Position numbers and translations under genes: made by a program
The notes under the pieces: model-generated
What the model was told of the DNA's origin: nothing
The model's input: only the letters and a program-made list of their open reading frames with translations
Database searches by the model: none
Assembly (NCBI RefSeq): GCF_002362315.1
Contig: NZ_MTZV01000001.1
Coordinates: forward strand, 372,001 to 436,000
DNA from: Paraburkholderia acidicola
Lineage (GTDB): Bacteria; Pseudomonadota; Gammaproteobacteria; Burkholderiales; Burkholderiaceae
Direction: 5' to 3'
Length of the DNA: 64,000 nt
In this document: positions 46,007 to 54,776 of the stretch, piece by piece
Position numbering within the stretch: the stretch's first letter is position 1
How the letters are laid out: the number at the start of each line of letters is the position of its first letter

Positions 46007-46618
46007 CTAACGCGCAGGAAGTTCGTCGCCAAGCGTCCATTGACCCAACACCTCATGCCGCGAACGCCCCAGCAGGCTATGGATGAGAAAAAATTCCCGC
46101 ACCGGCCAGCTGATTCTGTGCACAACTTGCCGCGCCACCGGCGGCGTGTCGTAGAGCAGCGTGACGTGTGGCGTGAAATTCGCGGTGCGTCTTTTCGCCT
46201 CGCTGAATCCGATCGCCGCCCCCAGCGATTCGCGAAACGCACCCAGCGCCGCAATGCCAGGCGCCGCGGGCGCGGCACGCAGCACCAGCGGCTTGTTGTC
46301 CGCACGGCGCGCAAAATACTCCACGCGATCGAACTCGACATCGAACGGCGCTGTGCCCGTGCCGACCTGCGCCGCGGCGAGACGCAACAAATCGACGATT
46401 TTTTGCGGTAGCCCGAAGTGATCGCCAAGCCAGAAGAGCGTGATGTGCAACCGGTCGCGGGCAATCGGTCTGCTCGTCAGCCCCGATGCGATCCGCAAGC
46501 GCTCGACCAGCCGCTCGATACGCGCAGCGGCTTCATCGTCGGGACGGATCGCGAAGAAGAGCCGGTCCGTCGGCCCCGGCAGATTGTCGAACCCGTCCAG
46601 CAAAAGCTGTGTCGCCAC
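46007..46618 (-). CDS. thpR: RNA 2',3'-cyclic phosphodiesterase (2H family)
   Basis: 203-residue LigT/ThpR-type 2H phosphoesterase that opens 2',3'-cyclic phosphate RNA ends. The two catalytic HxTx motifs are HITL in RDRLHITLFWLG (about 57-60) and HVTL in FTPHVTLLYD (about 150-153), arranged as pseudo-repeats. The start FFAIRPDDEAAARIERL is family-typical. No helicase or ligase partner is adjacent. Real cellular substrate is unresolved for most bacterial members. Confidence 0.93.
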   Translation of the reverse strand: MATQLLLDGFDNLPGPTDRLFFAIRPDDEAAARIERLVERLRIASGLTSRPIARDRLHITLFWLGDHFGLPQKIVDLLRLAAAQVGTGTAPFDVEFDRVEYFARRADNKPLVLRAAPAAPGIAALGAFRESLGAAIGFSEAKRRTANFTPHVTLLYDTPPVARQVVHRISWPVREFFLIHSLLGRSRHEVLGQWTLGDELPAR

Positions 46619-46672
46619 GACGTCTCCTCGATGTGTTCACACTACCGTATGTGTCTGGCGATGCCGCAATGA

Positions 46673-47500
46673 TCAGATCGACATGACCTGTGCGAGCGCG
46701 TTCATCTGTACGCCGTCGGGCAACGCCAGATCGTCGAGCACCGAAAAATGCGTGCATGCCGATACCGGCAGATAGACCGCCTGCTCGCCGTGCATATTGC
46801 ACGCGTGCGCATAGTCGCTCGAATGGCGCACGAGTTCCGGCAATTCGGCCGCGCCTACGCTCACCGTCATCGGTACGCCTTTACCGATGTGGCGCAGCGG
46901 GCTATACGCGGCAATTTCAATCGCAGTCAGTTGCAGCTTGTCGTTCAGCCACGACAGGCCGATCGGTTCGAGATCGACCAGCGCGCTAATCGGCATCGCG
47001 TAGCTGATCCCCGCATGCGCGCGATACAACGCGGCCAGTTGCCCACCCGCCGAATGCCCGCTCAGGCATACCGGGCGTCCACCGAAACCGGTAATGCCAG
47101 TGTCCGCTGCAAGCTGATCGAGCAGACGGCCGATCTCGTCGACGATCTGCGTCATCGAGGCGACGGGCGCCAGCGTGTATTCCACCAGCACGACATTAAA
47201 GCCACGACCGAGCGGCCCGCTCGCGATGAAGGCGAAGTCTTCCTTGGTGCAGTTCTGCCAGTAGCCGCCGTGAATGAAGACGAAGGTTGGCGCGTCGGGC
47301 CGGCCGCACGGCAGCCAGTCGAACCGTTGACGCGGCTGCGCGCCGTAGCAGATATCACGTTGACCGGGCACCGCGCGATAGAGCGCTTCGCTTTGCGCCT
47401 GAAATCGCGCCATCGTGCCAGGGAAATCGGCGGCGGCCTTGACGTTGTTGTAGGCCGTGTCGAGCGTGGCGCGGTCCATGCCGCGGTAAAGCGAAGTCAT
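46673..47500 (-). CDS. Alpha/beta hydrolase, kynurenine formamidase/esterase-like
   Basis: 275-residue carboxylesterase-type hydrolase. The HGGYW motif (FIHGGYWQNCTKEDFAFIAS) supplies the oxyanion hole, GHSAGGQ carries the nucleophile Ser (about 156), and the C-terminal His lies in TNTHFS-like CTHFSVLDDL. The start LYRGMDRATLDTAYNN resembles kynurenine formamidase-like esterases. The ATG at 47500 has a GGAGG ribosome site. Substrate is undetermined, and no tryptophan-degradation gene is near. Confidence 0.86.
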   Translation of the reverse strand: MTSLYRGMDRATLDTAYNNVKAAADFPGTMARFQAQSEALYRAVPGQRDICYGAQPRQRFDWLPCGRPDAPTFVFIHGGYWQNCTKEDFAFIASGPLGRGFNVVLVEYTLAPVASMTQIVDEIGRLLDQLAADTGITGFGGRPVCLSGHSAGGQLAALYRAHAGISYAMPISALVDLEPIGLSWLNDKLQLTAIEIAAYSPLRHIGKGVPMTVSVGAAELPELVRHSSDYAHACNMHGEQAVYLPVSACTHFSVLDDLALPDGVQMNALAQVMSI

Positions 47501-47557
47501 TTCGTGCGCCTCCGTGCGCAGGTCATCCGGCAATGCGTGCAAACGTCTTCATGCAGA

Positions 47558-49240
47558 CTACTCATCGCGAGAACCCGCTTGTGCCTGCGCCACCCGGCTG
47601 CCGAGCGCCGCCACGACCTGCTGCACGACCTCGTCCCAGTCGCCGGGACGGCTCTGGCGAAACAGACGCAGCGCCTGCGGATACCACGGCGAATCGCTGC
47701 GCGGCTGCATCCAGCGCCAGTCGGTCCAGTACTTCGACAGCAGCACCCAGCACGGTTTGCCGAGCGCACCGGCCAGGTGAGCGACGGCCGTATCGACGGT
47801 GATGACCAGATCCAGTTGGGCGATCACGGCCGCCGTGTCCGCGAAGTCCGCAAGATCCGGCCCCACTGGAGTAAGCGGCAGATGCGCGGGCGCGCGAGCG
47901 GCTTCGTCCTCGGCCGCACCCTTCTGCAGGCTGATGAAACGCACACCCGGCACCGACCACAACGGCGCGAGCGTCGCAAGGCCCGGCAACGACCGGGCGT
48001 CGTCGTTCTGATGCCCCGTGAAGCCGCGCCAGACGAGCCCCACCTTGAAGCCCCCGGCGGGCAAACGGTCGCGCCAGCGCTCGAGTCGCGCCGGCGGGAC
48101 ATGCAGATACGGCAAAGATGCAGGGATCGTGTCGACCGTCGTACCGAGATGCATCGGCAGACTCATGAAGAACGACCAGTAGTCGTACGTCCGAGCCGGC
48201 TTGAGCGATGTCGTGACCTCGTCCACGCCATCGACCGTTGCGAGCAGTGTCGCGAGCGGCTCCGGGCAGATCAGCGCGAGATGCTGCACGCCTCGTGCCT
48301 TCAACAGCGGCGCATAGCGCGCGAACTGCAGATAGTCGCCGTAGCCCTGCTCCGGCCAGATCACAAGCGACTTGCCGGTCAGCGCCTGTCCCTGCCACTG
48401 CGGATAGTCGAGTTGCGGGATGTCGGTGCGCGACGTTCTGCCCACATGGTAGCGAAACTCACCATGCGGCCAGCCCTCCTCGTAGCGCCCCTGGCCGAGC
48501 AGCAGTATCGCGAGGTTCCAGTGGGCATCGGCGAAATCGGGCCTGCTATCGAGCGCCTCGCGGTACATCGTCTCGGCTTGTGCCGAACGCTCGAGCAATC
48601 TGAGCGCCGTGCCGAGATCGTTGCGCGCGGCGACATGCGTGGGTTCGAGCGCGAGTGTCTGGCGCAAGGCCGGTTCGGCTTCCTCGGGACGATCGGTGCG
48701 CAACATCAGCAGGCCGACGTTGTAGTGCGCGTGCACATAATGTGGATCGATTTCGAGCACCCGGCGATACGCCTCTTGCGCATCCGAAAACCGTTTGTCC
48801 CGCGTATAAATCGTGCCGAGATTGTTCAGTGCGCCAATCGCGTGCGGATCGATTTCGATTGCGCGAAGCAGCGCCGCTTCTGCTTCGGCGAACCGCTGAC
48901 GCTCCATCAACACGTTGCCCAGGTTGTAGTGACCGGGCACGTGAAGAGGCGCAAGGTCGACGGCGCGGCGGCACATCGCCTCGGCTTCTTCGAGACGGCC
49001 TTGCTTCGCGACCAGATTGGCGAGATTGGCGAGATAGACAGCGTCTTCGCTCTGCGCGAGCGCCTGGCGTATCAATGCTTCGCCAGCGGCCGGGTCCCCT
49101 TCGTCGGCACGTATCAGGCCGAGCAGATGCAGCGCATCGGCGTGCTGAGGTTCGTGCGCGAGCACCTGGAGATAGCCGTCGGCGGCCTCCTGGAAACGGC
49201 CGGCCTGATGCGCGGCATAGGCGGACAGGAAAAGGGACAT
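47558..49240 (-). CDS. TPR-repeat protein with glycosyltransferase (GT41/GT9-like) C-terminal domain
   Basis: 560-residue protein. At least eight TPRs fill about 1-275 (for example HVPGHYNLGNVLMERQRFAE and AIGALNNLGTIYTRDKRFSD). The C-terminal half (about 290-560) has a Rossmann-like glycosyltransferase fold with LVIWPEQGYGDYLQFARYAP, KVGLVWRGFTGHQND and DLVITVDTAVAHLAGALGKP, the last being the nucleotide-sugar binding signature of heptosyltransferase/OGT-like enzymes. It could glycosylate proteins or act in surface polysaccharide synthesis; the acceptor is unknown. The ATG at 49240 is chosen because it gives the first complete TPR helix. Confidence 0.87.
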   Translation of the reverse strand: MSLFLSAYAAHQAGRFQEAADGYLQVLAHEPQHADALHLLGLIRADEGDPAAGEALIRQALAQSEDAVYLANLANLVAKQGRLEEAEAMCRRAVDLAPLHVPGHYNLGNVLMERQRFAEAEAALLRAIEIDPHAIGALNNLGTIYTRDKRFSDAQEAYRRVLEIDPHYVHAHYNVGLLMLRTDRPEEAEPALRQTLALEPTHVAARNDLGTALRLLERSAQAETMYREALDSRPDFADAHWNLAILLLGQGRYEEGWPHGEFRYHVGRTSRTDIPQLDYPQWQGQALTGKSLVIWPEQGYGDYLQFARYAPLLKARGVQHLALICPEPLATLLATVDGVDEVTTSLKPARTYDYWSFFMSLPMHLGTTVDTIPASLPYLHVPPARLERWRDRLPAGGFKVGLVWRGFTGHQNDDARSLPGLATLAPLWSVPGVRFISLQKGAAEDEAARAPAHLPLTPVGPDLADFADTAAVIAQLDLVITVDTAVAHLAGALGKPCWVLLSKYWTDWRWMQPRSDSPWYPQALRLFRQSRPGDWDEVVQQVVAALGSRVAQAQAGSRDE

Positions 49241-49479
49241 GAGTGAGGACGCGTGCGTATGCGTGTTGCTTCGATCAGGGGAGCATCGCCCGATGACGCT
49301 TTCGCGATCATGCGAACGGTGCAGCCATTCATCGACGTCGATATTTGCGGATGCGTGAAGTCTAGCAGCAGATGTGCGGCGTGTTACCCGGTGCCGCATA
49401 TCCCGCAATTACAAACGTGATTGATCAAAGGCTGGATGAATCGGGTTCGCACGAGTGTTGCCCAAGATTGCGAGGCCAG

Positions 49480-49908
49480 TCAATTCGCGTCGGGTGTCGC
49501 TTTCTGCTGTGCCCGACGCTGCAAGCGGGACAACTGCGCCAGCGCCTGCGCCGCAGACTCGACGGGCACAAAAATATGATCGTGAAAGGCCGCTGCGACC
49601 ACGTTGCAACTGATACCCGCGTCACCGAGTGCTTGCGCGAACGCTGCGGTTAGACCCACTGCGTGCAGGTCGGAATGCACCGTGAGCGTAATCCACGCTG
49701 CGCGAAACAGGACCGGTAGTCCTGCTCGTTGCGCCGCCGCTTCATCGACGATCAGCGTCAACCCCTCTTGCTCGCGGAATGTCGCGAGCGGAGCCAGATC
49801 GTTGATATCGGCATCGAAAGGAACTGACGAAAACACGTAAACGCCCTCGTTCAACTCAGGACGTATGGACGCGAGCAGCTTGTCGAGATCGGTGATGGGT
49901 TGGCTCAA
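49480..49908 (-). CDS. ACT-domain protein (COG3602-like)
   Basis: 142-residue small-molecule-binding protein made of two ACT-like halves. The opening DLDKLLASIRPELNEGVYVF and the second half WITLTVHSDLHAVGLTAAFA with CNVVAAAFHDHIFVP are characteristic of this uncharacterised group. It may bind an amino acid. It lies 29 bp after the DJ-1/PfpI gene on the same strand and could share its transcript. A gap of about 240 bp to the TPR gene shows nothing else. Confidence 0.85.
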   Translation of the reverse strand: MSQPITDLDKLLASIRPELNEGVYVFSSVPFDADINDLAPLATFREQEGLTLIVDEAAAQRAGLPVLFRAAWITLTVHSDLHAVGLTAAFAQALGDAGISCNVVAAAFHDHIFVPVESAAQALAQLSRLQRRAQQKATPDAN

Positions 49909-49937
49909 AGGTTCCTCTGTTTGTCAGCTTGTCAGCT

Positions 49938-50534
49938 TTATAAATACGGGGAAATGTTCGCCAATGCGCGCTCCACGTAAGTCTCTTTTTCCCCGACCGG
50001 CGCGACATAGTGGATCGCACTGCGCGCCGCGTCGACACCTTCCAGTCGCGCGATGAACCAGGCGGCCAGATACTGCGATGACAGGCACCCGCCGGCGGTC
50101 GCCACATTTCCCTTCGCCACGAACGGCTGATTGAGCACGGCCACTCCCGCTTCCTCGACCCACGGCTTCGTGGTCACGTCCGTACAGGCTGGAACGTCGC
50201 CCAGCAAGCCGAGCTTCGCGAACATCAGCGTGCCGGAACACTGCGCACCGAGCAACTGGCGCGCCGGATCGAGTTTCAGTTGCGACATCAATGCCGTATC
50301 GGCGACGACTTCGCGAGTGCGTACGCCACTGCCAGCGAGCACCGCATCGGCGTCGCATGCCTCCTCTAGCGAGGCTTGCGCCTCGATCACCACGCCGTTC
50401 ATCGAACGTACTCTGGCCGACGGGCTGGCGATCGAAACACGCCACCCAGGCTTCTTGACGCGATTCAGGATGTTCAGCGCGATCAGCGAATCGAGTTCGT
50501 TGAAGCCTTCGAAGGTCAGGATGGCGATATGCAT
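49938..50534 (-). CDS. DJ-1/PfpI family protein
   Basis: 198-residue protein with the DJ-1/PfpI flavodoxin-like fold. The start MHIAILTFEGFNELDSLIAL carries the acidic residue of the active site, and the nucleophile elbow is LLGAQCSGTLMFAK (Cys about 99). GGCLSSQYLAAWFIARLEG is typical of the isonitrile hydratase/transcription-regulator-like subgroup. A longer frame would overlap the upstream acetyltransferase gene, so the ATG at 50534 is used. The reaction is not known: glyoxalase, chaperone or isonitrile hydratase activity are all possible. Confidence 0.88.
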   Translation of the reverse strand: MHIAILTFEGFNELDSLIALNILNRVKKPGWRVSIASPSARVRSMNGVVIEAQASLEEACDADAVLAGSGVRTREVVADTALMSQLKLDPARQLLGAQCSGTLMFAKLGLLGDVPACTDVTTKPWVEEAGVAVLNQPFVAKGNVATAGGCLSSQYLAAWFIARLEGVDAARSAIHYVAPVGEKETYVERALANISPYL

Positions 50535-50635
50535 GAGAACCTCGTGCGGATGGAGCCGTGGTATTGCGTCATCGTAAAGCCGACGATCAATCTTCAAACT
50601 ATTGCCGTGGATACGTCCCACCGTCTTGACTGCGA

Positions 50636-51181
50636 TTACTTCCACTCCCGCCTGAGAAGCCCATATACCCACGAATCCGATACCTCGCCATCCACGATGC
50701 AATCTTCGCGCAGCGTACCTTCGCGGACAAAACCGAGCTTCTCCAGCACGCGACCCGATGCCGTGTTGCGCGTGTCCGCCTCGGACTGAACACGGTTCAG
50801 GTCCAGCGTATCGAAGGCCCACTGCAACACCGCGCCGGCCGCTTCGGTGGCAAAGCCCTGGCCCCATGCCGCCTGATCGAGGCAGTAACCCATCTTCGCG
50901 CTGCGATTGTCCGGATCCCATCGAGACAAGGCGCACCAGCCGATGAACACACTGTCGGCGGCACGCTCGATGGCGAGCCGCGCACCGGTGCCTTCCTGCT
51001 CGAACTGCCGGCAAACCTCGATGAAGCGCTCCGCCTGTGCGCGGGTTTTCCAGGGCGGTGAGTCCCAGTAGCGCAGCACATGCGCGTTGCTCTGCAGCGC
51101 GAAGATGGCGTCCGTATCGGCTTCGGTGAAAGGACGCAATAGCAGACGAGCGGTATGCAGCGTGGGGGTGGGCAAGGACAT
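50636..51181 (-). CDS. GNAT-family N-acetyltransferase, RimJ/RimL-like
   Basis: 181-residue acetyltransferase. The core follows the RimJ/L layout: LHTARLLLRPFTEADTDAIF at the start, MGYCLDQAAWGQGFATEAAG as the acetyl-CoA-binding motif A (Q/RxxGxG/A, about 104-122) and ASGRVLEKLGFVREGTLRED near the end. Substrate could be a protein N-terminus, an amino acid or a small molecule. The ATG lies 11 bp beyond the sugar ABC ATPase stop, so it is likely read from that operon. Confidence 0.9.
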   Translation of the reverse strand: MSLPTPTLHTARLLLRPFTEADTDAIFALQSNAHVLRYWDSPPWKTRAQAERFIEVCRQFEQEGTGARLAIERAADSVFIGWCALSRWDPDNRSAKMGYCLDQAAWGQGFATEAAGAVLQWAFDTLDLNRVQSEADTRNTASGRVLEKLGFVREGTLREDCIVDGEVSDSWVYGLLRREWK

Positions 51182-51192
51182 CGCGACCCCAC

Positions 51193-51966
51193 TCACCGCC
51201 CCACCCCACCCGCATTCGCATACGTATCCCCCACCATCAGATGCACGATCTCGTCACCATTCGTCCCAGCCACGAGACGCTCCCCGGCAACCTCGCCACG
51301 CCGTAACACAACGATCCGGTCGGCAATAGCAAAGATATCGTGCAGGTTATGCGAGATCAGGATCACGGACACGCCCTGCTCTTTCAACGCGGCGATCAAC
51401 TCCATCACCTTGCGTTGCTCAGGTACGCCGAGCGCCGCGGTCGGTTCATCCATGATCAGCACACGCGCATTCCAGTAGATGGCGCGGCCGATTGCAATCG
51501 CTTGCCTCTGCCCACCGGAGAGCATCTTCACCGGCCCTCTGAGCTTGCGTTCAGGAATCACGATATCGAGCCGCTCGAGCACTTCACGTGCGACCTCGGC
51601 CATGCGCAACCGGTCGATCACCTCGAGCCCAAACTGGCGACGCGTCGGCTCGCGCCCAAGGAAAATGTTGCTGCCCACATCGAGGTTATCAGCGAGCGCG
51701 AGATCCTGATAGATCGTTTCGATCCCCTGCGCACGCGCATCCTGCGGGTCGCGCAGTTGCAACGGCGCACCGTCGAACAGCAACTGCCCCGCATCGGCAT
51801 GGTAGACACCGGAGATGATCTTGATCAGCGTCGACTTGCCGGCGCCGTTATCGCCCGCCAGTGCCAGCACTTCACCGGCCATCAGTTGCAGCGACACGCG
51901 CCGCAGCGCTTCCACACCGCCAAAGCGGATCGAGATGTCACGCGCTTCGAGGATCGGCGTGCTCAT
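51193..51966 (-). CDS. Sugar ABC transporter ATP-binding protein, single domain
   Basis: 257-residue ATPase of the ribose/xylose (CUT2) class but with one nucleotide-binding domain instead of two, as in FrcA-type systems. Walker A is GDNGAGKSTLIKI (about 38), Q-loop IYQDLALADNLDVG, signature LSGGQRQAIAIGRAI and Walker B VLIMDEPTAALG (about 166). The ATG at 51966 overlaps the permease stop by 4 bp (ATGA), which fixes the start. Two copies must assemble with the permease dimer. Confidence 0.92.
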   Translation of the reverse strand: MSTPILEARDISIRFGGVEALRRVSLQLMAGEVLALAGDNGAGKSTLIKIISGVYHADAGQLLFDGAPLQLRDPQDARAQGIETIYQDLALADNLDVGSNIFLGREPTRRQFGLEVIDRLRMAEVAREVLERLDIVIPERKLRGPVKMLSGGQRQAIAIGRAIYWNARVLIMDEPTAALGVPEQRKVMELIAALKEQGVSVILISHNLHDIFAIADRIVVLRRGEVAGERLVAGTNGDEIVHLMVGDTYANAGGVGR

Positions 51967-52937
51967 TGCGCACCTCCGAGCCGTTCCTTGTACTGATCGA
52001 TCAGCACCGACATGATGATCACGATGCCGACCACGATAAATTGCCAGAACGCGTTGACGTCGATGAACACCAGTCCGAACTCGATCACCGCAATGATCAG
52101 CGCGCCAATCAATGTGCCGATGACATTGCCGGTACCGCCAAACAGACTCGCCCCGCCGATCACAACCGCCGCAATCGAATCGAGCAGCATCGGTTCGCCC
52201 GCATTCGCAGCGCCCGCAGCAAAGCGCGCCGTATAAACGATGCCGCCAATCGCGGCAAACGCCGCAGCGATCAGATAGATCATCAGCAGATGGCGCTTGA
52301 CGTTGATCCCGGCGCGAATCGCCGATTGCGGATTGCCGCCGATCGCATACGTGTACTGGCCAAAACGCGTCTTCGACAGCACCCAGTGCATGATGAGCAG
52401 CAAAACAACCGTCAACACGACTGGCGTCCAGCCATGGCCCAGCCAGACCAGACCGGCATTGTCCACGGCCACGGTCATGCCGCTTCCCGCTGCGAGAAAA
52501 CCCGCACCGCGCGCAACCCCATACATACCGAGCGTGCCAATAAAAGCAGGTACGCCAAGCCGCGCGATCAATACGCCATTCACGAGCCCCGGAATCGCGC
52601 ACACCGCGACAGTCAACGGAACGGAAAACAGCATGACCCACGGCGAGCCGCCACCCAGTAACGTAAATTGCGCGACACACACGGCGGCGAGTCCCATCAC
52701 GAAGCCCACCGACAGATCGATGCCCGCCGTGATGATGACAAATGTCTGGCCGATCGCGAGCAGTAGCGGAGCACTGGCTGCGAGTCCGATCGATTGCAGG
52801 TTGTAGGCGTTGAAGATGAACGAGCGATGATCGGATATCTGCGCCCACGCTTCAAAGAACACCAGTAGCGCGCCCAGGAAAAGCCAGGGCCACACCTTGC
52901 TGATCAGGGCGAGTCTGTCGAGCCGTGAGTTATCCAT
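51963..52937 (-). CDS. Sugar ABC transporter permease (CUT2/RbsC-like)
   Basis: 324-residue integral membrane protein with about nine to ten helices. The conserved GQTFVIITAGIDLSVGFVMG (about 66-85), GALIIAVIEFGLVFIDVN and the cytoplasmic TRFGQYTYAIGGNPQSAIRA loop contacting the ATPase identify the RbsC/FrcC family. It is encoded 83 bp after the binding protein gene; that gap has a hairpin. It forms a homodimer channel for a monosaccharide; the identity of the sugar is unknown. Confidence 0.92.
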   Translation of the reverse strand: MDNSRLDRLALISKVWPWLFLGALLVFFEAWAQISDHRSFIFNAYNLQSIGLAASAPLLLAIGQTFVIITAGIDLSVGFVMGLAAVCVAQFTLLGGGSPWVMLFSVPLTVAVCAIPGLVNGVLIARLGVPAFIGTLGMYGVARGAGFLAAGSGMTVAVDNAGLVWLGHGWTPVVLTVVLLLIMHWVLSKTRFGQYTYAIGGNPQSAIRAGINVKRHLLMIYLIAAAFAAIGGIVYTARFAAGAANAGEPMLLDSIAAVVIGGASLFGGTGNVIGTLIGALIIAVIEFGLVFIDVNAFWQFIVVGIVIIMSVLIDQYKERLGGAQ

Positions 52938-52993
52938 CGAATCTTCCGGGAAATCGGCAGTAATGCCCGCGTATGCACATCGGCACACGCGGG

Positions 52994-53021
52994 GGCAGGT
53001 TCTCGTGCGAGAGCGCCTGCC
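52994..53021 (-). other. Hairpin at the end of the sugar-binding protein gene
   Basis: GGCAGG ... CCTGCC arms enclose inner CTCTCG/CGAGAA pairing around a short loop. The structure begins at the binding-protein stop codon and precedes the permease gene. It is probably an mRNA-stabilising or partial-termination hairpin. Confidence 0.45.
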
Positions 53022-54001
53022 TAGTTCGAATAGATGTACTGCTTCATGTCCGGCTGGTCGATGTTCGTCTTGTCGAGCACGACAAAGCCCGTGCTCTTGA
53101 ACGACGGAATCTTCTTGCCACGTATCAGGTCGGCCGCGTACTTCACGCCGTAATAACCGATCTCATCGGGACGTTGTGCGATCGCGATGTCGACGAGCCC
53201 GCTTTTGATCTGCTGATCGACGCCAGGCACCGCATCGAACACGACGACCTTCACGACGCCCTGCTTGCCCGCAGCCTTGACACCTTGAGCAGCGCCGCTG
53301 CCGGAGAAAGTATTCGCGCCGAACACGCCCGCCAGATCGGGGTTGCGCGCCAGAACCGCAGCCACATGCGACGCGGCGCGATTTGCATCGTCTTCGTTAT
53401 ATTGCGTTTGCAGCACCTTGATGTTCGGGTGCTTCTTCATCTCTTCCAGGAAACCTTCGGCACGCGCATCGGTGCTTGAGATTCCCGGCTTGTTGTTTTC
53501 GCAGTAGACCGTTCCCTTGTCGCCGATAACCTTCGCAAGCGATCGCGCGGCCACGCGTCCGCCTTCCAGGTTATCCGATGCGATATACGACAGCGGAAAG
53601 TCCGCGTCGCCCTTGCCGGTCTGATAGTGGCCATCGCCGATATACGTGTCGACCGTGATGACCTTGATGCCTGCGTCAGCGGCTTCTTTCAGCGGTCCGA
53701 TCAACTGCTGCTTGTCGACGGGCGAGATCAGCAGGACGTCAGGGCGTTTCGCAATGAAGGCCTTGAGAATCGGCACCTGCTCGGTGGTATTCCATGCTTT
53801 GGGCACCTGGAACAGCAACTGCACATGCTCTTCGTTTGCAGCGCGTTCGGCACCGCGATGCATCGTGAAGTAGAAAGGATCGGTGACACCCGGCAGCAAT
53901 GCGACCACGGGATTCGCGGCATCCGCGTGTGCCGGCCCAGTGAACGAACCGCCAACGATCGCCGCCAGCGCGACCAGATAGTGGGAAACGATGCGCTTCA
54001 T
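53021..54001 (-). CDS. Periplasmic sugar-binding protein (RbsB/periplasmic-binding type 1)
   Basis: 326-residue solute-binding protein with a signal peptide ending near SFTGPAHADA. The mature protein begins PVVALLPGVTDPFYFTMHRG and shows two Rossmann-like lobes. PGISSTDARAEGFLEEMKKH and ENNKPGISSTDA are typical of type 1 binding proteins for ribose, xylose, galactose and related sugars. It is the first gene of a binding protein-permease-ATPase operon on the minus strand. No regulator gene is adjacent; a 14-bp palindrome lies 97 bp upstream. Confidence 0.92.
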   Translation of the reverse strand: MKRIVSHYLVALAAIVGGSFTGPAHADAANPVVALLPGVTDPFYFTMHRGAERAANEEHVQLLFQVPKAWNTTEQVPILKAFIAKRPDVLLISPVDKQQLIGPLKEAADAGIKVITVDTYIGDGHYQTGKGDADFPLSYIASDNLEGGRVAARSLAKVIGDKGTVYCENNKPGISSTDARAEGFLEEMKKHPNIKVLQTQYNEDDANRAASHVAAVLARNPDLAGVFGANTFSGSGAAQGVKAAGKQGVVKVVVFDAVPGVDQQIKSGLVDIAIAQRPDEIGYYGVKYAADLIRGKKIPSFKSTGFVVLDKTNIDQPDMKQYIYSN

Positions 54002-54097
54002 TCTTGTCCTCCTCCTGTTGAGTCCGACGAACGGTGCATAACCTCACTTCTTCCGACTTGCTTCGACCTTCGCGAAGCAACTGCGTCCGGCAAGTGG

Positions 54098-54111
54098 GCC
54101 AGTATACTGGC
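54098..54111. promoter_or_regulatory. Perfect 14-bp palindrome upstream of sugar ABC operon
   Basis: GCCAGTATACTGGC, fully symmetric, in the divergent gap between the sugar ABC operon (start 54001) and the B12 riboswitch (54499). It looks like a repressor or LacI/GalR-type operator candidate. The rest of 54002-54498 shows no gene I can support. Confidence 0.5.
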
Positions 54112-54498
54112 GAGCATCAACAGCGAGCCTGGTGTTTTCCTGCATCGTTTTCTCCATCGTCGCACCGCGAGGCCAAGCCCGTTCGATAACGGTCGGTGTG
54201 TTCGCCCTACGCAAAACAGCGCCCGGTATTCACGCGCGTATGCCATTCTTTTCGCTGACCGGTTCGTCGATACACACGGAGGTGCGTGCTGTTTCGAGTT
54301 GATCCTCGATCGCTTCGACGACATGCAGAAATTTGTTCAGGGGGACGGACTATCCCCCGAACAGGGGAGTGTGATGGGGGTAGGCGCGCCGCAAGGATCG
54401 CGGTGCAGAGGGGGACGTTGCAAAAGCGCGTCGTAAAAGCCCTGCGTTTGCCCGAAAAGATTGACTGCGTCGCTCGGGAATCGTTACGCTCTCGCCTC

Positions 54499-54676
54499 GA
54501 TGGTTCCCGTGATAGGGATAAAAGGGAACGCAGTAGTCGCGTCGGTGGTTCGACGCTTCGAGTCTGCGGCTGCCCCCGCAACTGTAAGCGGCGAGTCCGT
54601 GCCACTCATGACCACTGGGAAACCGGGAAGGTCGGCACCGGGCGACGACCCGTGAGCCAGGAGACCTGCCATCAAC
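54499..54676 (+). promoter_or_regulatory. Cobalamin riboswitch controlling btuB
   Basis: Conserved cobalamin aptamer elements appear in order: GGTTCCCGTGATAGGGATAA and AAGGGAAC at the start, CCCGCAACTGTAAGCGG, GCCACTCATGACCACTGG, GGGAAGGTCGGCACC and the B12-box segment GAGCCAGGAGACCTGCC (about 54655-54670). It lies about 100 bp upstream of the btuB start codon. Binding of adenosylcobalamin should repress btuB expression. The exact ends are estimated by eye. Confidence 0.92.
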
Positions 54677-54776
54677 CGAGGTCCTGCAGCCGCGCCGGGC
54701 GGGGTGTCCCGAAGCGCGAGCACCGCATGATGCGGTTGCGTGTTGCAAGGACGGCTCCGACCTCTGGATCTGTCAC

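Noticed and set aside
46748..49246. An 832-codon plus-strand frame across the esterase and TPR genes
   Set aside because: The translation has antisense-type Arg/His/Gln/Val-rich composition, no domain, and overlaps two well-supported minus-strand genes.
49938..51221. A 427-codon frame that would make a long DJ-1/PfpI fusion
   Set aside because: Residues before the DJ-1 start are antisense/off-frame sequence of the GNAT gene; the DJ-1 family starts at the ATG at 50534.
51193..52848. A 551-codon frame joining the sugar ATPase with extra N-terminal residues
   Set aside because: The extra part is the shadow of the permease gene in another frame; the ATG at 51966 overlapping the permease stop is the sensible start.
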